A model generated the notes under the pieces. It was given only the letters and a program-made list of their open reading frames with translations, was not told the DNA's origin and made no database searches. A DNA stretch of 64,000 nucleotides from Ahrensia sp. (GTDB lineage: Bacteria; Pseudomonadota; Alphaproteobacteria; Rhizobiales; Rhizobiaceae): assembly GCA_002706335.1 (NCBI GenBank), contig PAKZ01000009.1:186001-250000 (forward strand). Reading direction: 5' to 3'. Of the stretch, positions 36,630 through 46,389 are shown in pieces (within the stretch, counting starts at the first letter, position 1; every line of letters starts with the position of its first letter). The position numbers and the translations under genes are program-made.

Positions 36630-36959
36630 GTGACGGCCGTCGAGGACTTCGTTGGCGGCGTCGTCGACGGTGCGCTGAAGGAGATTTTGCGCAAGCGCAA
36701 GCGCACGAGGCGAACCCGGCGCAAGAGCTCAGGCACAGCGGACATCATCATCCGCGAACTGGAAAAGTTTCTTGCACCGGCAAAAAAGCAAAAGAGCCGA
36801 AAGCGCACATCCAGGGCACGCAGCACCTCGACACGGCGTAAGACGAAGGCGCGGACTGCGAAGCGGCGGACCACCACGAGGAGCCCGGCCGCCGATAGAT
36901 GGATCGGCACCTTGAGAAGCGGATCGCTTACACGATATAGATATCAGAAATGCATCTAA
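36630..36959 (+). CDS. Highly basic hypothetical protein between bolA and grxD
   Basis: A 109-residue frame starting with GTG six bases after bolA. The start ([20 protein letters not shown]) looks like an amphipathic helix, then come several Lys/Arg-rich tracts ([38 protein letters not shown]) with a helical insert [13 protein letters not shown]. Composition resembles histone-H1-like or nucleic-acid-binding tails. No family is recognised. It fills the whole gap between bolA and grxD and ends 38 bp before the latter, which supports its being a gene, though basic frames arise easily in GC-rich DNA. Confidence 0.5.
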   Translation: MTAVEDFVGGVVDGALKEILRKRKRTRRTRRKSSGTADIIIRELEKFLAPAKKQKSRKRTSRARSTSTRRKTKARTAKRRTTTRSPAADRWIGTLRSGSLTRYRYQKCI

Positions 36960-36997
36960 TGGCCGGGATACCAGTCGCGGCAATGAAAGGTTTGAAG

Positions 36998-37333
36998 ATG
37001 AGCGGAATCAACGATTTCATCGACCAGGAAGTCAAATCCAACGACGTGGTGCTGTTCATGAAGGGAACGCCGGGCTTTCCGCAGTGCGGCTTCTCCGGCC
37101 AGGTCGTTCAAATCCTCGATTATCTCGGCGTCGACTACAAGGGCATCAACGTCCTTGCCGATGACGACCTCCGTCAGGGCATCAAGGACTATTCCAGCTG
37201 GCCGACGATCCCGCAGCTCTATGTGAAGGGCGAATTCGTCGGCGGTTGCGACATCATACGCGAGATGTTCCAGGCCGGAGAATTGCAGGAACACATGCAG
37301 GAAAAGGGCGTCACCACCAAAGGCGCCGCGTGA
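36998..37333 (+). CDS. grxD: Monothiol glutaredoxin (CGFS type)
   Basis: A 111-residue CGFS glutaredoxin. The active-site motif is FPQCGFSG (Cys30). Other conserved parts are [33 protein letters not shown] and EMFQAGEL. It carries or transfers [2Fe-2S] clusters and works with BolA, encoded just upstream. Several in-frame starts precede this one; [10 protein letters not shown] is the usual family N-terminus and has AAAGG upstream. Confidence 0.95.
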   Translation: MSGINDFIDQEVKSNDVVLFMKGTPGFPQCGFSGQVVQILDYLGVDYKGINVLADDDLRQGIKDYSSWPTIPQLYVKGEFVGGCDIIREMFQAGELQEHMQEKGVTTKGAA

Positions 37334-37355
37334 TCCGGTCGCTGCCGGGGCCGAT

Positions 37356-38432
37356 GTGAGCGAACCGGTCTTTTCCGAATCCGCCACAAACGCCTTTCGG
37401 CGGCAGGCGGAGGCGTGCCGCAAGCTGGGCTCGCCTTTCACCGCCGCATTATGCGAAATTTTCGCTGACGAGGGATTGCCCGCCGGGCCCGTCCTCGACC
37501 GCGTGACGGGATGGGAAGGCCGGATGCATGGCGGCGCCGATTCGGTGCCGTTGAGGCTGGCCGGCGCATTGCATTATCTGGCGCTCAGCGGTCTCGACTC
37601 GAAGCTCGCGGATATCTATCCGCCAAATGGTGCGAAGATGCCGACTTCGGAAACGATCTTCGGCGCAATCGAGCGGAATGGCGCGTTTATCGACCGTTAT
37701 CTCGACAGTCCTCCGCAGACCAACGAAACCGGCCGCTCCGCAATCCTGTTGCCGTGCTTCCTTCATCTGCGCGACCGTTTCGACAAGCCGCTCGTGCTGT
37801 CCGAACTCGGCTCCAGCGCCGGACTGAACCAGAACTGGCACCGCTACCGCTACGAATACGGACGCTGGAGCTGGGGAGATCTCGATTCGCCAGTGACGCT
37901 TGCTTGCGAATGGCGCGGCGACGAGCCGCCGCCGGTACATCTGCGCGCCACCGTTTCCGACTGCGCCGGATGCGATATCTCGCCTGTCCCGATCGATACG
38001 GAAGACGAGCGGTTACGCCTCACATCCTATGTGTGGGCCGACCAGCCAACACGGCTAGCGCGGCTCTCGGGTGCGCTTTCGGTTGCGGCGGCTCACCCGC
38101 CATCGGTAGAGGCTGCCGGCGCCGCAGACTGGCTTGCACGGCGGCTGGAGGATGCGAGGCCGGGAGAACTGCACGTCGTATTCCACACGATCATGTGGCA
38201 ATACATGCCGGTCGAGGAACAACAGCGAGCGCAATCGCTGATCGAGGATACAGGACGCCGCGCGACTGCGGATGCGCCCTTTGCGTGGGTGCGCTTCGAG
38301 GCGGACAGAGCAAGCGACGGCGCTGCCCTCACCGCCACAATCTGGCCCGGCGGACAGCCCGACGGAGAGCAGGTTACGCTGGGTCGTGGCGACTTCCATG
38401 GTCGCTGGATCGACTGGCGCCCCGGAGCCTGA
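37356..38432 (+). CDS. DUF2332 family protein
   Basis: A 358-residue protein of the DUF2332 family. Typical segments are FRRQAEACRKLGSPFTAALC at the start, LHYLALSG, LSELGSSAGLNQNWHRYRYEYG, and VVFHTIMWQYMPVEEQ with an arginine/aspartate-rich remainder. The glycine-rich ELGSSAGLN segment resembles the motif of methyltransferase-like folds, but no activity has been shown for the family to my knowledge. A GTG start 23 bp after grxD suggests co-transcription. Confidence 0.85.
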   Translation: MSEPVFSESATNAFRRQAEACRKLGSPFTAALCEIFADEGLPAGPVLDRVTGWEGRMHGGADSVPLRLAGALHYLALSGLDSKLADIYPPNGAKMPTSETIFGAIERNGAFIDRYLDSPPQTNETGRSAILLPCFLHLRDRFDKPLVLSELGSSAGLNQNWHRYRYEYGRWSWGDLDSPVTLACEWRGDEPPPVHLRATVSDCAGCDISPVPIDTEDERLRLTSYVWADQPTRLARLSGALSVAAAHPPSVEAAGAADWLARRLEDARPGELHVVFHTIMWQYMPVEEQQRAQSLIEDTGRRATADAPFAWVRFEADRASDGAALTATIWPGGQPDGEQVTLGRGDFHGRWIDWRPGA

Positions 38433-38529
38433 CGAACGAACTATTCAGGAATCTCACCGAATGAAATTCGCGCAAGGCGATGGACGGATGCGCGACGCGG
38501 CCCTATGACGGGTCCGAAAGGATCTTCCT

Positions 38530-39024
38530 ATGACTTCCGAAGCAAACTGGACCGTCTATCTGTCAGGCGAGATTCACACCGACTGGCGTGAGCAAATCAA
38601 GGCGGGCGTCGCAACGGCTGACCTCCCGGTCACGTTCAGCGGACCGGTGACACATCACGAAGCTTCGGACGATTGCGGTGTGACGATACTCGGTGCGGAG
38701 CCGAACAAGTTCTGGCACGACCACAAGGGCGCCCGGATGAACGCGATTCGCACCCGCACGCTGATCGAAAAGGCGGATGCGGTGGTCGTGCGTTTCGGCG
38801 AGAAATACAAACAATGGAACGCCGCGTTCGACGCCGGATATGCCGCCGCGCTTGGCAAACCATTGATCGTCATGCATCAGGACGAGCATGCACATGCGCT
38901 GAAGGAAATCGATGCGGCCGCGCTCGCGGTGACGAAAACGCCGGCCGAGGTTGTCGACATTTTGCGCTATGTCACAAAAGGCGAGCTGGCCGGATATACC
39001 GATCGCTCCGAAGCGGCAGAATAA
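38530..39024 (+). CDS. YtoQ family protein
   Basis: A 164-residue YtoQ-type protein. The opening WTVYLSGEIHTDWREQI and the segments GPVTHHEASDDCG, GAEPNKFWHDHKGARMNAIRT and AFDAGYAAALGKPLIVMH are characteristic. The fold is related to nucleoside 2-deoxyribosyltransferases; cellular function is unknown. The ATG follows AAAGGATCTTCCT. The MFS gene begins 17 bp downstream. Confidence 0.9.
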   Translation: MTSEANWTVYLSGEIHTDWREQIKAGVATADLPVTFSGPVTHHEASDDCGVTILGAEPNKFWHDHKGARMNAIRTRTLIEKADAVVVRFGEKYKQWNAAFDAGYAAALGKPLIVMHQDEHAHALKEIDAAALAVTKTPAEVVDILRYVTKGELAGYTDRSEAAE

Positions 39025-39041
39025 CCGGAACGCCATTTTCC

Positions 39042-40298
39042 ATGCAGAAAGACACCCAGGCACACGCAGCGGAAACGCTCGCGCAAACCGTCATTCCACG
39101 ACGTGAATTCATCGCCATCGTCGCGGGGCTGATGGCGCTGAACGCGCTGGCGATCGACATCCTGCTGCCGGCCTTCCCCAACATCACCGACGCATACGAT
39201 ATCCAGGACAACCAGATCCAGTTTCTTCTTCTGTCCTATGTCCTCGGATTCGGCGGTGCGCAGCTGTTCTTCGGCCCCATCTCCGATCGATACGGACGAC
39301 GCATTCCGTTATTTGTGGGACTTGCAATCTATATCGTCTGTGCGATCGCCGGCTCGCTGGCGCCAACATTCGAGGCTGTCCTGGCGTTCCGGTTCGTGCA
39401 GGGGCTCGGCGCCGCCGCTACACGCGTCATAGCGCTCGCTGCCGTACGCGATACACATGCGGGACGCGCCATGGCCGCGACCATGTCAATGGTCATGATG
39501 GTGTTTATGGTCGTTCCGATCATCGCACCTTTCATCGGCCAAGGTATCATCATGGTCGGTCCGTGGCAGCATATCTTCTGGTTCATGGCGCTGCTTTCCA
39601 TCGTCATGACCATTTGGTGCTTCTTCAGATTGCCGGAGACGCTTCTGCCCGAAAACCGGCGGTCGCTTGCCCTCGGCCCGGTGCTCAAGGGCTTTCAGTT
39701 GGTTGTCTCCAACCGCATCTCGCTTTTCTACACGCTGGCGACCGCCTTCTTCTTCGGCTCGCTCTTCGCCTTTTTGAATCTCGCCCAGCCAATCCTGGGC
39801 GGCGTGTACGGTCTGCATACCTATTTTCCGCTCGCGATGGCCGTGGGCGGGATGTTCATGTCAGGCTCATCCTTCCTGAATTCACGCATAGTCGGCCGGC
39901 TCGGCATGCGGCGCCTGTCGCATGGGGCGCTCGTCGCCCATCTCGCCATCTCGCTGGCGGCATCGGTGTGGTTCCTCACCCACGATGTGTCGCTATGGCT
40001 GTTCATGTTCACGCTTATCCTTTTGATGCCTCTGTTCGGGCTCATAGGCGCAAATTTCAATTCGATTGCGATGGAGCCGCTCGGCAAGGTCGCCGGCACC
40101 GCGTCTTCGGTCCTGGGTTTCACCCAGACGGTCGGCGGCGGACTGGTCGGGGCTGCAATCGGCCAGACGTTCAATGACACGGCGACACCGCTCATCGCCG
40201 GCACCGCGCTGACATCCCTGACAGCGATGATTCTGGTGCTCATCGCGGAAAAAGGCCGGCTGTTCAGCAATCCCGGAGCCGGGCACGGCAAAGCCTGA
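39042..40298 (+). CDS. MFS transporter, Bcr/CflA drug-resistance type
   Basis: A 418-residue major-facilitator protein with 12 predicted membrane segments. It starts with a short cytoplasmic tail, then FIAIVAGLMALNALAIDILLPAFP, the family hallmark of the Bcr/CflA subgroup. Motif A is GPISDRYGRRIPLF, and an RFVQGLGAAATRVIA segment follows in helix 4. It probably exports drugs or metabolites by proton antiport. It ends in a terminator hairpin that includes the stop codon. Confidence 0.9.
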   Translation: MQKDTQAHAAETLAQTVIPRREFIAIVAGLMALNALAIDILLPAFPNITDAYDIQDNQIQFLLLSYVLGFGGAQLFFGPISDRYGRRIPLFVGLAIYIVCAIAGSLAPTFEAVLAFRFVQGLGAAATRVIALAAVRDTHAGRAMAATMSMVMMVFMVVPIIAPFIGQGIIMVGPWQHIFWFMALLSIVMTIWCFFRLPETLLPENRRSLALGPVLKGFQLVVSNRISLFYTLATAFFFGSLFAFLNLAQPILGGVYGLHTYFPLAMAVGGMFMSGSSFLNSRIVGRLGMRRLSHGALVAHLAISLAASVWFLTHDVSLWLFMFTLILLMPLFGLIGANFNSIAMEPLGKVAGTASSVLGFTQTVGGGLVGAAIGQTFNDTATPLIAGTALTSLTAMILVLIAEKGRLFSNPGAGHGKA

Positions 40299-40326
40299 CC
40301 GCCCGGTTTCCGCAGGCGGTCATTTT
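40297..40326 (+). terminator. Terminator of the MFS gene
   Basis: GACCGCC (40297-40303) pairs with GGCGGTC (40315-40321), followed by ATTTT. The stem starts in the stop codon. Confidence 0.65.
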
Positions 40327-40340
40327 GCAGATGTCTCCGG

Positions 40341-41177
40341 CTACAAGGCCATGAAGTCGAAAATCCTGCGATCGAGCAGATGGCTGGGGCGCACATTGGC
40401 GAGAGCGCGGATCATAGTTTCCTTGCGACCCGGCATGCGGCGCTCGATATCGGCAAGCATGTCTTTCATCGCGTTGCGCTGAAGTCCGTCCTGCGAACCG
40501 CAGAGGTCGCAAGGAATGATCGGAAATTCCATCGCGACAGCGAACTTCTCCAAATCGTTTTCGGCGCAATACGATAATGGCCGCAGAACCTGCACGTCGC
40601 CCTCGTCATTAAGCAGCTTGGGCGGCATGGCGGCGAGCCTGCCGCCGTGGAACAGATTCATGAAAAAGGTTTCGAGGATATCCTCGCGGTGATGACCGAG
40701 CACCAGTGCCGAACAGCCCTCCTCGCGAGCGATGCGATACAGGTGGCCCCGACGCAGGCGCGAGCATAGCGAACAATAGGTTCGGTTCTCCGGGATCTTG
40801 TCGGTGACCACCGAATAGGTGTCCTGATATTCAATACGATGCGCGATGCCGTTTTTTGACAGCCAGTCCGGCAGGATGTGCTTGGGAAAATTCGGCTGGC
40901 CCTGATCGAGATTGCAGGCGAGCAGATCGACCGGCAACAGGCCGCGCCACTTCATGTCCATCAGCAGCGCCAGCAGGCCGAAGGAATCCTTGCCGCCGGA
41001 CAGACCGACGAGCCAACGCTCGCCAGGCATCACCATGGAGAAATCCTCGACCGCCTGGCGCATGTTGCGCAACAGTCGCTTGCGCAGCTTGTTGAATTCG
41101 ACCGACCCCGGAGCGTCGGCGAACAGCGGATGACAGGCGTCGGCGGTTTCGGGAGGTGTCGGCGTGGAAATATTCAT
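40341..41177 (-). CDS. ttcA: tRNA 2-thiocytidine biosynthesis protein TtcA
   Basis: A 278-residue ATP-pyrophosphatase that thiolates C32 in certain tRNAs. The PP-loop SGGKDS is at residues 60-65. Cysteines that hold the iron-sulfur cluster in the family are present: Cys135 and Cys138 (YCSLC), Cys223 and Cys226 (CDLCG). [16 protein letters not shown] is another family signature. It lies downstream of rpsD on the same strand, but a strong terminator separates them. Confidence 0.95.
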   Translation of the reverse strand: MNISTPTPPETADACHPLFADAPGSVEFNKLRKRLLRNMRQAVEDFSMVMPGERWLVGLSGGKDSFGLLALLMDMKWRGLLPVDLLACNLDQGQPNFPKHILPDWLSKNGIAHRIEYQDTYSVVTDKIPENRTYCSLCSRLRRGHLYRIAREEGCSALVLGHHREDILETFFMNLFHGGRLAAMPPKLLNDEGDVQVLRPLSYCAENDLEKFAVAMEFPIIPCDLCGSQDGLQRNAMKDMLADIERRMPGRKETMIRALANVRPSHLLDRRIFDFMAL

Positions 41178-41204
41178 GGCTTCGTCCTAGCCGATCGCAG
41201 CGCA

Positions 41205-41234
41205 AACAAAAAGCCGCCCGAAATCGGGCGGCTT
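41205..41234 (-). terminator. Rho-independent terminator of rpsD
   Basis: On the minus strand, AAGCCGCCCG and CGGGCGGCTT form a perfect 10-bp stem (41211-41234) with a 4-nt loop, followed by TTTTTG. It lies between rpsD and ttcA. Confidence 0.9.
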
Positions 41235-41255
41235 CGAAATTCCGGTATCCGGTGA

Positions 41256-41873
41256 TTAGCGCGAGTAGAACTCGACCACCAGGTTCGGTTCCATCTGCAC
41301 CGGATACGGCACGTCGCCCAGCGCCGGAACGCGGGCAAAGGTCGCGACCATCTTGTTGTGGTCGGCTTCGATGTAATCCGGCACGTCGCGCTCCGCGAGC
41401 TGAGTCGCCTCGAGGACGAGCGCCATCTGCTTGGACTTTTCACGGATCTCGATAACGTCGCCCGCACGGCAACGGTAGGACGGAATGTTGGTGCGCACGC
41501 CGTTGACCAGGACATGGCCATGGTTGACGAACTGGCGGGCCGCGAAGATCGTCGGCACGAATTTGGCGCGATACACGACGGCGTCGAGACGGCTTTCCAG
41601 AAGGCCGATCAGAAGTTCCGGCGTATCGCCATGGCGACGCGCGGCTTCTTCATAGGTCTTGCGGAACTGCTTCTCGGAGATATCGCCGTAATAGCCCTTC
41701 AGCTTCTGCTTGGCGCGCAGCTGCACACCGAAGTCCGACAGCTTGCCCTTGCGGCGCTGGCCGTGCTGGCCGGGGCCGTATTCGCGGCGGTTCACCGGGG
41801 ACTTCGGACGGCCCCAGATGTTTTCGCCCATACGGCGGTCAATTTTGTACTTGGACGATTCGCGCTTGCTCAT
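41256..41873 (-). CDS. rpsD: 30S ribosomal protein S4
   Basis: A 205-residue S4, a primary 16S rRNA binder that starts assembly of the small-subunit body. The N-terminus [21 protein letters not shown] and the S4 RNA-binding domain ([31 protein letters not shown]) are clear. The zinc-binding cysteines of some S4 proteins are absent, as is usual in alphaproteobacteria. The start five codons inside the longest frame is the family start and follows AAAGGAAATGCG. In this lineage rpsD stands alone rather than in the alpha operon. Confidence 0.98.
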   Translation of the reverse strand: MSKRESSKYKIDRRMGENIWGRPKSPVNRREYGPGQHGQRRKGKLSDFGVQLRAKQKLKGYYGDISEKQFRKTYEEAARRHGDTPELLIGLLESRLDAVVYRAKFVPTIFAARQFVNHGHVLVNGVRTNIPSYRCRAGDVIEIREKSKQMALVLEATQLAERDVPDYIEADHNKMVATFARVPALGDVPYPVQMEPNLVVEFYSR

Positions 41874-42008
41874 CGCATTTCCTTTCAAATAGTTATACCC
41901 GAAACCTCACGTCTCGAGCGAAGGAAACGCACCCTCCTCTGCCGACCTTTTTCGCCGACTGACAGGACATGCCACGCACGCTTTGCGGTGATGTCCACGG
42001 GATACGTC

Positions 42009-42038
42009 AAATAAAATGCAGGGCCGAAAGACCCTGCA
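42009..42038 (-). terminator. Terminator-like hairpin in the rpsD leader
   Basis: On the minus strand TGCAGGG and CCCTGCA (42017-42038) form a 7-bp stem, followed by TTTTAT. It lies between a candidate promoter and the rpsD start, 135 bases before the ATG, so it may act as an attenuator. Confidence 0.55.
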
Positions 42039-42048
42039 CTGCGCGCTA

Positions 42049-42075
42049 TCTATAAAGCAAAGCCCCAATAGTCAA
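42049..42075 (-). promoter_or_regulatory. Candidate rpsD promoter
   Basis: On the minus strand TTGACT (42075-42070) is followed after 15 bases by TATAGA (42054-42049). The spacer is short by this register; 17 bases reaches ATAGAT. Transcription would enter the hairpin at 42038 almost at once. Confidence 0.45.
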
Positions 42076-42161
42076 GCATCGCGGGCGATTTGCCACCATC
42101 GACATATTCGCTCCGCAGATTCATCCTACACGGGACAGCTAACACAAGCAGGACCTCGATC

Positions 42162-42905
42162 ATGGTCGGCTCTTACGACGCATATCAGCCGCTGAACACA
42201 CCGATTGAGATCGGCCCGGATATCTGGATCGTCAACGGGCCCGTGCTGCAATGGGGATACGGCATTCCGATCAAATGGCCTTTCCCCACGCGCATGACGA
42301 TCGTCCGCCTGCCGGACGGCGGATTGTGGCTGCACTCGCCGACCCGTCCCGACGAAACGCTGATCGCAAAGGTAGAGGCGCTCGGCCCAATACGACACCT
42401 CGTTTCCCCGAATCTGATCCATCACGTCTCGATCGGTGCATGGACCAAACGGTTTCCGGACGCAAAGATCTGGGCGTCGCCTGGCGTGCGCGACCGCTCG
42501 GAGGTCCAATTCACCGACGACCTGGCGGATTTGCCGCCCGAGGACTGGGCCTCCGCAATCGACCAGCGCATCGCTCGCGGCAGCCGGGTCCTCGAGGAAG
42601 CGATCTTCTTTCACAAGGCTTCGAAAGTGCTAATCCTCACCGACCTGATCGAGAATTTCGAGGATCAACGCCTGCATGGCTGGCTCGCCCGCATCATGTA
42701 TCGGCTGATCGGCGTCATGGCGCCCCATGGCCGCGCGCCGCGCGATCTGCGCGCCACCTTCGCGGGCCATCACGACCAGTTGAAACCGACCATCGACTGG
42801 ATGATCGGTTGCGCGCCTGAAAGGGTCGTCATCGCGCATGGCAAATGGTTCGAGGAGAACGGCACGGCCGTCATCCGTCGCGCCTTTGACTGGGTTCGCG
42901 GCTGA
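42162..42905 (+). CDS. DUF4336 family protein
   Basis: A 247-residue DUF4336 protein. Typical sequence includes IWIVNGPVLQWGYGIPIKWPFPTRMTIVRLPDGGLWLHSP, LVSPNLIHHVSIGAWTKRFPDAKIWASPGV, and the C-terminal RVVIAHGKWFEENG. The fold resembles a metallo-beta-lactamase with reduced metal motifs. Function is unknown. The ATG at 42162 is used because the longer frame adds unconserved residues. It is convergent with murI. Confidence 0.85.
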   Translation: MVGSYDAYQPLNTPIEIGPDIWIVNGPVLQWGYGIPIKWPFPTRMTIVRLPDGGLWLHSPTRPDETLIAKVEALGPIRHLVSPNLIHHVSIGAWTKRFPDAKIWASPGVRDRSEVQFTDDLADLPPEDWASAIDQRIARGSRVLEEAIFFHKASKVLILTDLIENFEDQRLHGWLARIMYRLIGVMAPHGRAPRDLRATFAGHHDQLKPTIDWMIGCAPERVVIAHGKWFEENGTAVIRRAFDWVRG

Positions 42906-42924
42906 CAAGCGGCCTTTTCTTCGA

Positions 42925-43740
42925 CTACCTGCCCTGAAGTGTCGTCGGCGTCAGCCCGAAACCCTGCATCAACCGGCACAGTTCAGGCCCGGGAAAGCCG
43001 GATGTGAACACGGCTAGATCCGGCGCGTCCGGCTTGCCGGGTAACGTCTCTATTTCGTCCGCCAGCGTCCTGGCACGCCGTGCGATCGCTTCTGATGTGT
43101 CGATCCAGTCGACCGGCCACGGGGCCATCTTGCGGAAGCGATTGACCAGGAAGGGATAATGCGTGCACGCGAGCACGACGATATCCGTTCGCCGCCCCTC
43201 CTCCTCGCGAAAACAGGGGTCGATCTCGCGGCGCACAGCTTCCTCGTCGATCATCGTCCCGCGCATATAGGTTTCCGCCATGGACGCGAGATTGTCGCTG
43301 CCGACAAGTCGGACATGGCACTTCTGCGCATATTGGCGGATCAGCTCACGCGTATATTGCCGCTTGACCGTGCCGGGCGTCGCCAGAACGGAGACAAGAC
43401 CGGACCGCGTGCGCTCTGCCGCCGGCTTGATCGCCGGCACGGTGCCGACAAAGGTCTCGACCGGATAAACCTCCCGCAAATGATCGATCGCCAGCGTGGA
43501 CGCCGTGTTGCAGGCAATCACGCTGAGCGCCGGGCGATAATCTTCGAGCAGCACGGAAAAGAGGCGCGTGATATGCTCGCGAAGCGCGTCCTCCTCCCAC
43601 GCGCCATACGGAAAGGCCGCGTCATCCGCCACATAGACGAAGCGCCAGTCCGGCATCATGACGCGCGCCTCCCTCAGCACCGAGAGGCCGCCTATGCCGC
43701 TGTCGAAGAAGAGCGCTGTACGCGGGCGGCGGTCAGTCAT
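42925..43740 (-). CDS. murI: Glutamate racemase
   Basis: A 271-residue enzyme that makes D-glutamate for peptidoglycan. The catalytic cysteines are in ACNTAS and ACTHYP, and the N-terminal [14 protein letters not shown] holds the substrate-binding Asp and Ser. Length is normal. Its ATG overlaps the end of the trmJ-like gene by 8 bp, so the two are probably in one transcript. Confidence 0.95.
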   Translation of the reverse strand: MTDRRPRTALFFDSGIGGLSVLREARVMMPDWRFVYVADDAAFPYGAWEEDALREHITRLFSVLLEDYRPALSVIACNTASTLAIDHLREVYPVETFVGTVPAIKPAAERTRSGLVSVLATPGTVKRQYTRELIRQYAQKCHVRLVGSDNLASMAETYMRGTMIDEEAVRREIDPCFREEEGRRTDIVVLACTHYPFLVNRFRKMAPWPVDWIDTSEAIARRARTLADEIETLPGKPDAPDLAVFTSGFPGPELCRLMQGFGLTPTTLQGR

Positions 43741-44590
43741 CTGCCTGCCCAGCCTGCTTCTTCGAGCGCTTGCCGCCGGTGGACGCGCGGCGCGGATCGT
43801 CGCCGGGCGAGCCCGACCCGCGCGGATTGGAGGGCGAGAACCGGTCGAGGCTGGAGATTATGCCGCGCAACACGCGGATCTCCTCGGAGGAAAACCCGGC
43901 CCTCGTGAACACGGCGCGGAAACTCTCGACCTGAACCGGCTTGCGCTCGGGCGGGCGGAAATAGCCGCGGCTTTCCAGCGCCTGCTCCAGCTGTCCGAAA
44001 AGACCGTAAAGTTCCTCCTTCGGCGCCGGCGCGTATTCCGGCCCGCTAAATGGAAGCGCCTCGCCCTCTTCCATGCCGGACTTCATCCACTCATAGCTCA
44101 TCAGCAGAACGGCCTGGGCCAGGTTGAGCGACGCAAAGGCCGGATTGACCGGGAATGTCACGATGTCATCGGCCAGGCCAACTTCCTCATTGTTGAGGCC
44201 GAAACGCTCGCGCCCGAAAATGATCGCCGTTTTCAGACCGCCGGCATGGCGCCCGCGCAGTTTTCGCGCCGCTTGCACCGGGCCGAGAACGGTCTTGAAC
44301 CCCTCGCGTTGGCGGGCGGTCGTCGCCACGGCGTAAGCGCAATCCGTCAGCGCGTCGGCAAGCGTGTCGAAGAGGCGGACGCCCTCTATCACATGGATGG
44401 CGCCGCTCGCGGCCGCTTCGGCTTTGGGATTGGGCCAGCCGTCGCGCGGCGAAACGATACGCAGTTCGGCAAGGCCGAAATTCGCCATCGCGCGCGCCAC
44501 CATGCCGATATTCTCGCCGAGTTGCGGTTCGACCAGGATGACAGCCGGTCCTTCTGCGATCATGGGGCGTTGTTTGTCGGTTCCGGCCAT
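43733..44590 (-). CDS. trmJ: TrmJ-like RNA 2'-O-methyltransferase (SPOUT)
   Basis: A 285-residue SPOUT methyltransferase of the TrmH/TrmJ group, which methylates the ribose at position 32 (or related) of tRNA. Motif 1 is [20 protein letters not shown], motif 2 [14 protein letters not shown] and motif 3 [20 protein letters not shown], forming the knotted SAM site. A C-terminal helical extension ends in a basic tail (GGKRSKKQ). The start is uncertain: a GTG at 44629 and an ATG at 44563 are also in frame. Confidence 0.88.
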   Translation of the reverse strand: MAGTDKQRPMIAEGPAVILVEPQLGENIGMVARAMANFGLAELRIVSPRDGWPNPKAEAAASGAIHVIEGVRLFDTLADALTDCAYAVATTARQREGFKTVLGPVQAARKLRGRHAGGLKTAIIFGRERFGLNNEEVGLADDIVTFPVNPAFASLNLAQAVLLMSYEWMKSGMEEGEALPFSGPEYAPAPKEELYGLFGQLEQALESRGYFRPPERKPVQVESFRAVFTRAGFSSEEIRVLRGIISSLDRFSPSNPRGSGSPGDDPRRASTGGKRSKKQAGQADD

Positions 44591-44705
44591 GGTTTTCGTT
44601 TTCAGTTTGCGGGTGCCTGCCCCTGCCACAAACGGATGTCCATGAAAACAATGAAACGGGCCGAAAAAGGACCGAATTCGACGCGGAATTCGACGTCAGG
44701 ACAGT

Positions 44706-44734
44706 TTGCACCCGCCTGACGCCTTTGCTATAGC
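44706..44734 (+). promoter_or_regulatory. Promoter of icd
   Basis: TTGCAC (44706-44711), 17-bp spacer, TATAGC (44729-44734). The predicted 5' leader is about 47 nt. Confidence 0.6.
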
Positions 44735-44787
44735 CACGCCACTCTTCCCGGCCGTTTCCGCGGCGCACAATCAATCGAGGATCCTCC

Positions 44788-46002
44788 ATGGCAAAGATCA
44801 AGGTCGACAATCCGGTCGTAGAGCTGGACGGCGATGAAATGACCCGCATCATCTGGCAGTTCATCAAGGATAAGCTGATCCATCCCTATCTCGATATCGA
44901 TCTGAAATATTACGATCTTTCGATCCAGAAGCGCGATGAGACCGACGACCAGATCACCGTCGACGCGGCCAATGCGATCAAGGAATACGGTGTCGGCGTG
45001 AAATGCGCCACGATCACGCCGGACGAGGCCCGCGTCGAGGAATTCAGCCTGAGCCGCATGTACCGTTCGCCCAACGGCACGATCCGCAATATTCTCGGCG
45101 GCGTCATCTTCCGCGAGCCGATCATTTGCAAGAACGTGCCGCGCCTGGTTCCCGGCTGGACGCAGCCGATCATCGTCGGCCGCCACGCTTTCGGCGACCA
45201 GTACCGCGCCACCGATTTCCGCTTCCCCGGCAAGGGCAAGCTGACCATCAAGTTTGTCGGTGACGATGGCCAGGAGATCGAGCACGAAGTGTTCCAGTCG
45301 CCGGGCTCGGGCGTGGCGATGGCGATGTACAACCTGGACGAATCGATCCGCGATTTCGCGCGCGCGTCCTTCAACTACGCGCTGCAGCGCAAGGTGCCCT
45401 GCTACCTCTCGACCAAGAACACGATCCTCAAGGCCTATGACGGCCGCTTCAAGGACATCTTCCAGGAGATCTACGAGGCCGAGTTCGAGGCGAAGTACAA
45501 GGAAGCCAAGATCTGGTACGAACACCGCCTGATCGACGACATGGTTGCGGCCTCGCTGAAGTGGTCCGGCGGCTATGTGTGGGCCTGCAAGAACTATGAC
45601 GGCGACGTGCAATCCGATATCGTCGCGCAGGGCTTCGGCTCGCTCGGCCTTATGACCTCGGTGCTGATGTCGCCCGACGGCAAGACCGTGGAAGCCGAAG
45701 CGGCGCACGGAACGGTGACCCGCCACTACCGCCAGCACCAGGCCGGCCAGGAGACCTCGACGAACTCGATCGCCTCCATCTTCGCCTGGACCCGCGGCCT
45801 GGCGCATCGGGCCAAGCTCGACGACAACAAGGAACTGGCAAAGTTCGCCTCGACCCTTGAAGAGGTCTGTGTCGCGACGGTCGAATCCGGCTTCATGACA
45901 AAGGACCTCGCGCTGCTGATCGGACCCGACCAGCCGTGGCTCTCGACCACCGGCTTCCTCGACAAGATCGACGAGAACCTGCAGAAGGCCATGGCAGCCT
46001 GA
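44788..46002 (+). CDS. icd: Isocitrate dehydrogenase (NADP+)
   Basis: A 404-residue homodimeric NADP-dependent isocitrate dehydrogenase of the type shared by alphaproteobacteria and eukaryotes. It makes 2-oxoglutarate in the TCA cycle. Signatures are [22 protein letters not shown] at the start, the substrate-binding [19 protein letters not shown] and [17 protein letters not shown] near the NADP site. It ends 30 bp before a small membrane protein gene. Confidence 0.97.
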   Translation: MAKIKVDNPVVELDGDEMTRIIWQFIKDKLIHPYLDIDLKYYDLSIQKRDETDDQITVDAANAIKEYGVGVKCATITPDEARVEEFSLSRMYRSPNGTIRNILGGVIFREPIICKNVPRLVPGWTQPIIVGRHAFGDQYRATDFRFPGKGKLTIKFVGDDGQEIEHEVFQSPGSGVAMAMYNLDESIRDFARASFNYALQRKVPCYLSTKNTILKAYDGRFKDIFQEIYEAEFEAKYKEAKIWYEHRLIDDMVAASLKWSGGYVWACKNYDGDVQSDIVAQGFGSLGLMTSVLMSPDGKTVEAEAAHGTVTRHYRQHQAGQETSTNSIASIFAWTRGLAHRAKLDDNKELAKFASTLEEVCVATVESGFMTKDLALLIGPDQPWLSTTGFLDKIDENLQKAMAA

Positions 46003-46032
46003 CGCCGGAATGACACTGGCCGGAGGGGCGGT

Positions 46033-46389
46033 TTGAACGAAACGATCCGAACCCTCTGGCGCTCCAACAAGCTTCTGGTGATCGCGTTTTCGGTCGCCCT
46101 CGCCTTGACCGTACTGTTCGGAATCCGCACGACGGCGTTCCTGATCTATTGGTCGAACCACCGGAACGTGCCCGTCGCCGGCTGGATGTCGCCCGGCTAT
46201 GTCGCGAAATCCTACCGCGTCGATATCGAAACCGTCCGCAAATCGCTCGGCCTCGATCCGGATGCTCGTGACCGCCGTCCGATCGGACGGATAGCCGCCG
46301 ACCGGGGCGTGCCGGTCGAAGAATTGATCAGGCAGCTGAACGAGGCCCTGCAGGCCGAAAGCGCCAGCGAGGCTGCGCACGGCCAATGA
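46033..46389 (+). CDS. Small membrane-anchored hypothetical protein
   Basis: A 118-residue protein starting with TTG after GGAGGGGCGGT. One N-terminal membrane segment (LLVIAFSVALALTVLFGIRTTAFLIYW) anchors a periplasmic part with VAGWMSPGYVAKSYRVDIETVRKSLGLDPDARDRRPIGRIAADRGVPVEELI, a helix-rich stretch with two repeats of the xxVxxxLGL/RGVPxxEL kind. It overlaps dedA by 4 bp. A role with the DedA protein is likely by coupling, but the family is not assigned. Confidence 0.78.
   Translation: MNETIRTLWRSNKLLVIAFSVALALTVLFGIRTTAFLIYWSNHRNVPVAGWMSPGYVAKSYRVDIETVRKSLGLDPDARDRRPIGRIAADRGVPVEELIRQLNEALQAESASEAAHGQ

Noticed and set aside
38461-38508. A 15-codon leader peptide before ytoQ
   Set aside because: No regulatory codon run and no attenuator hairpin follow it.
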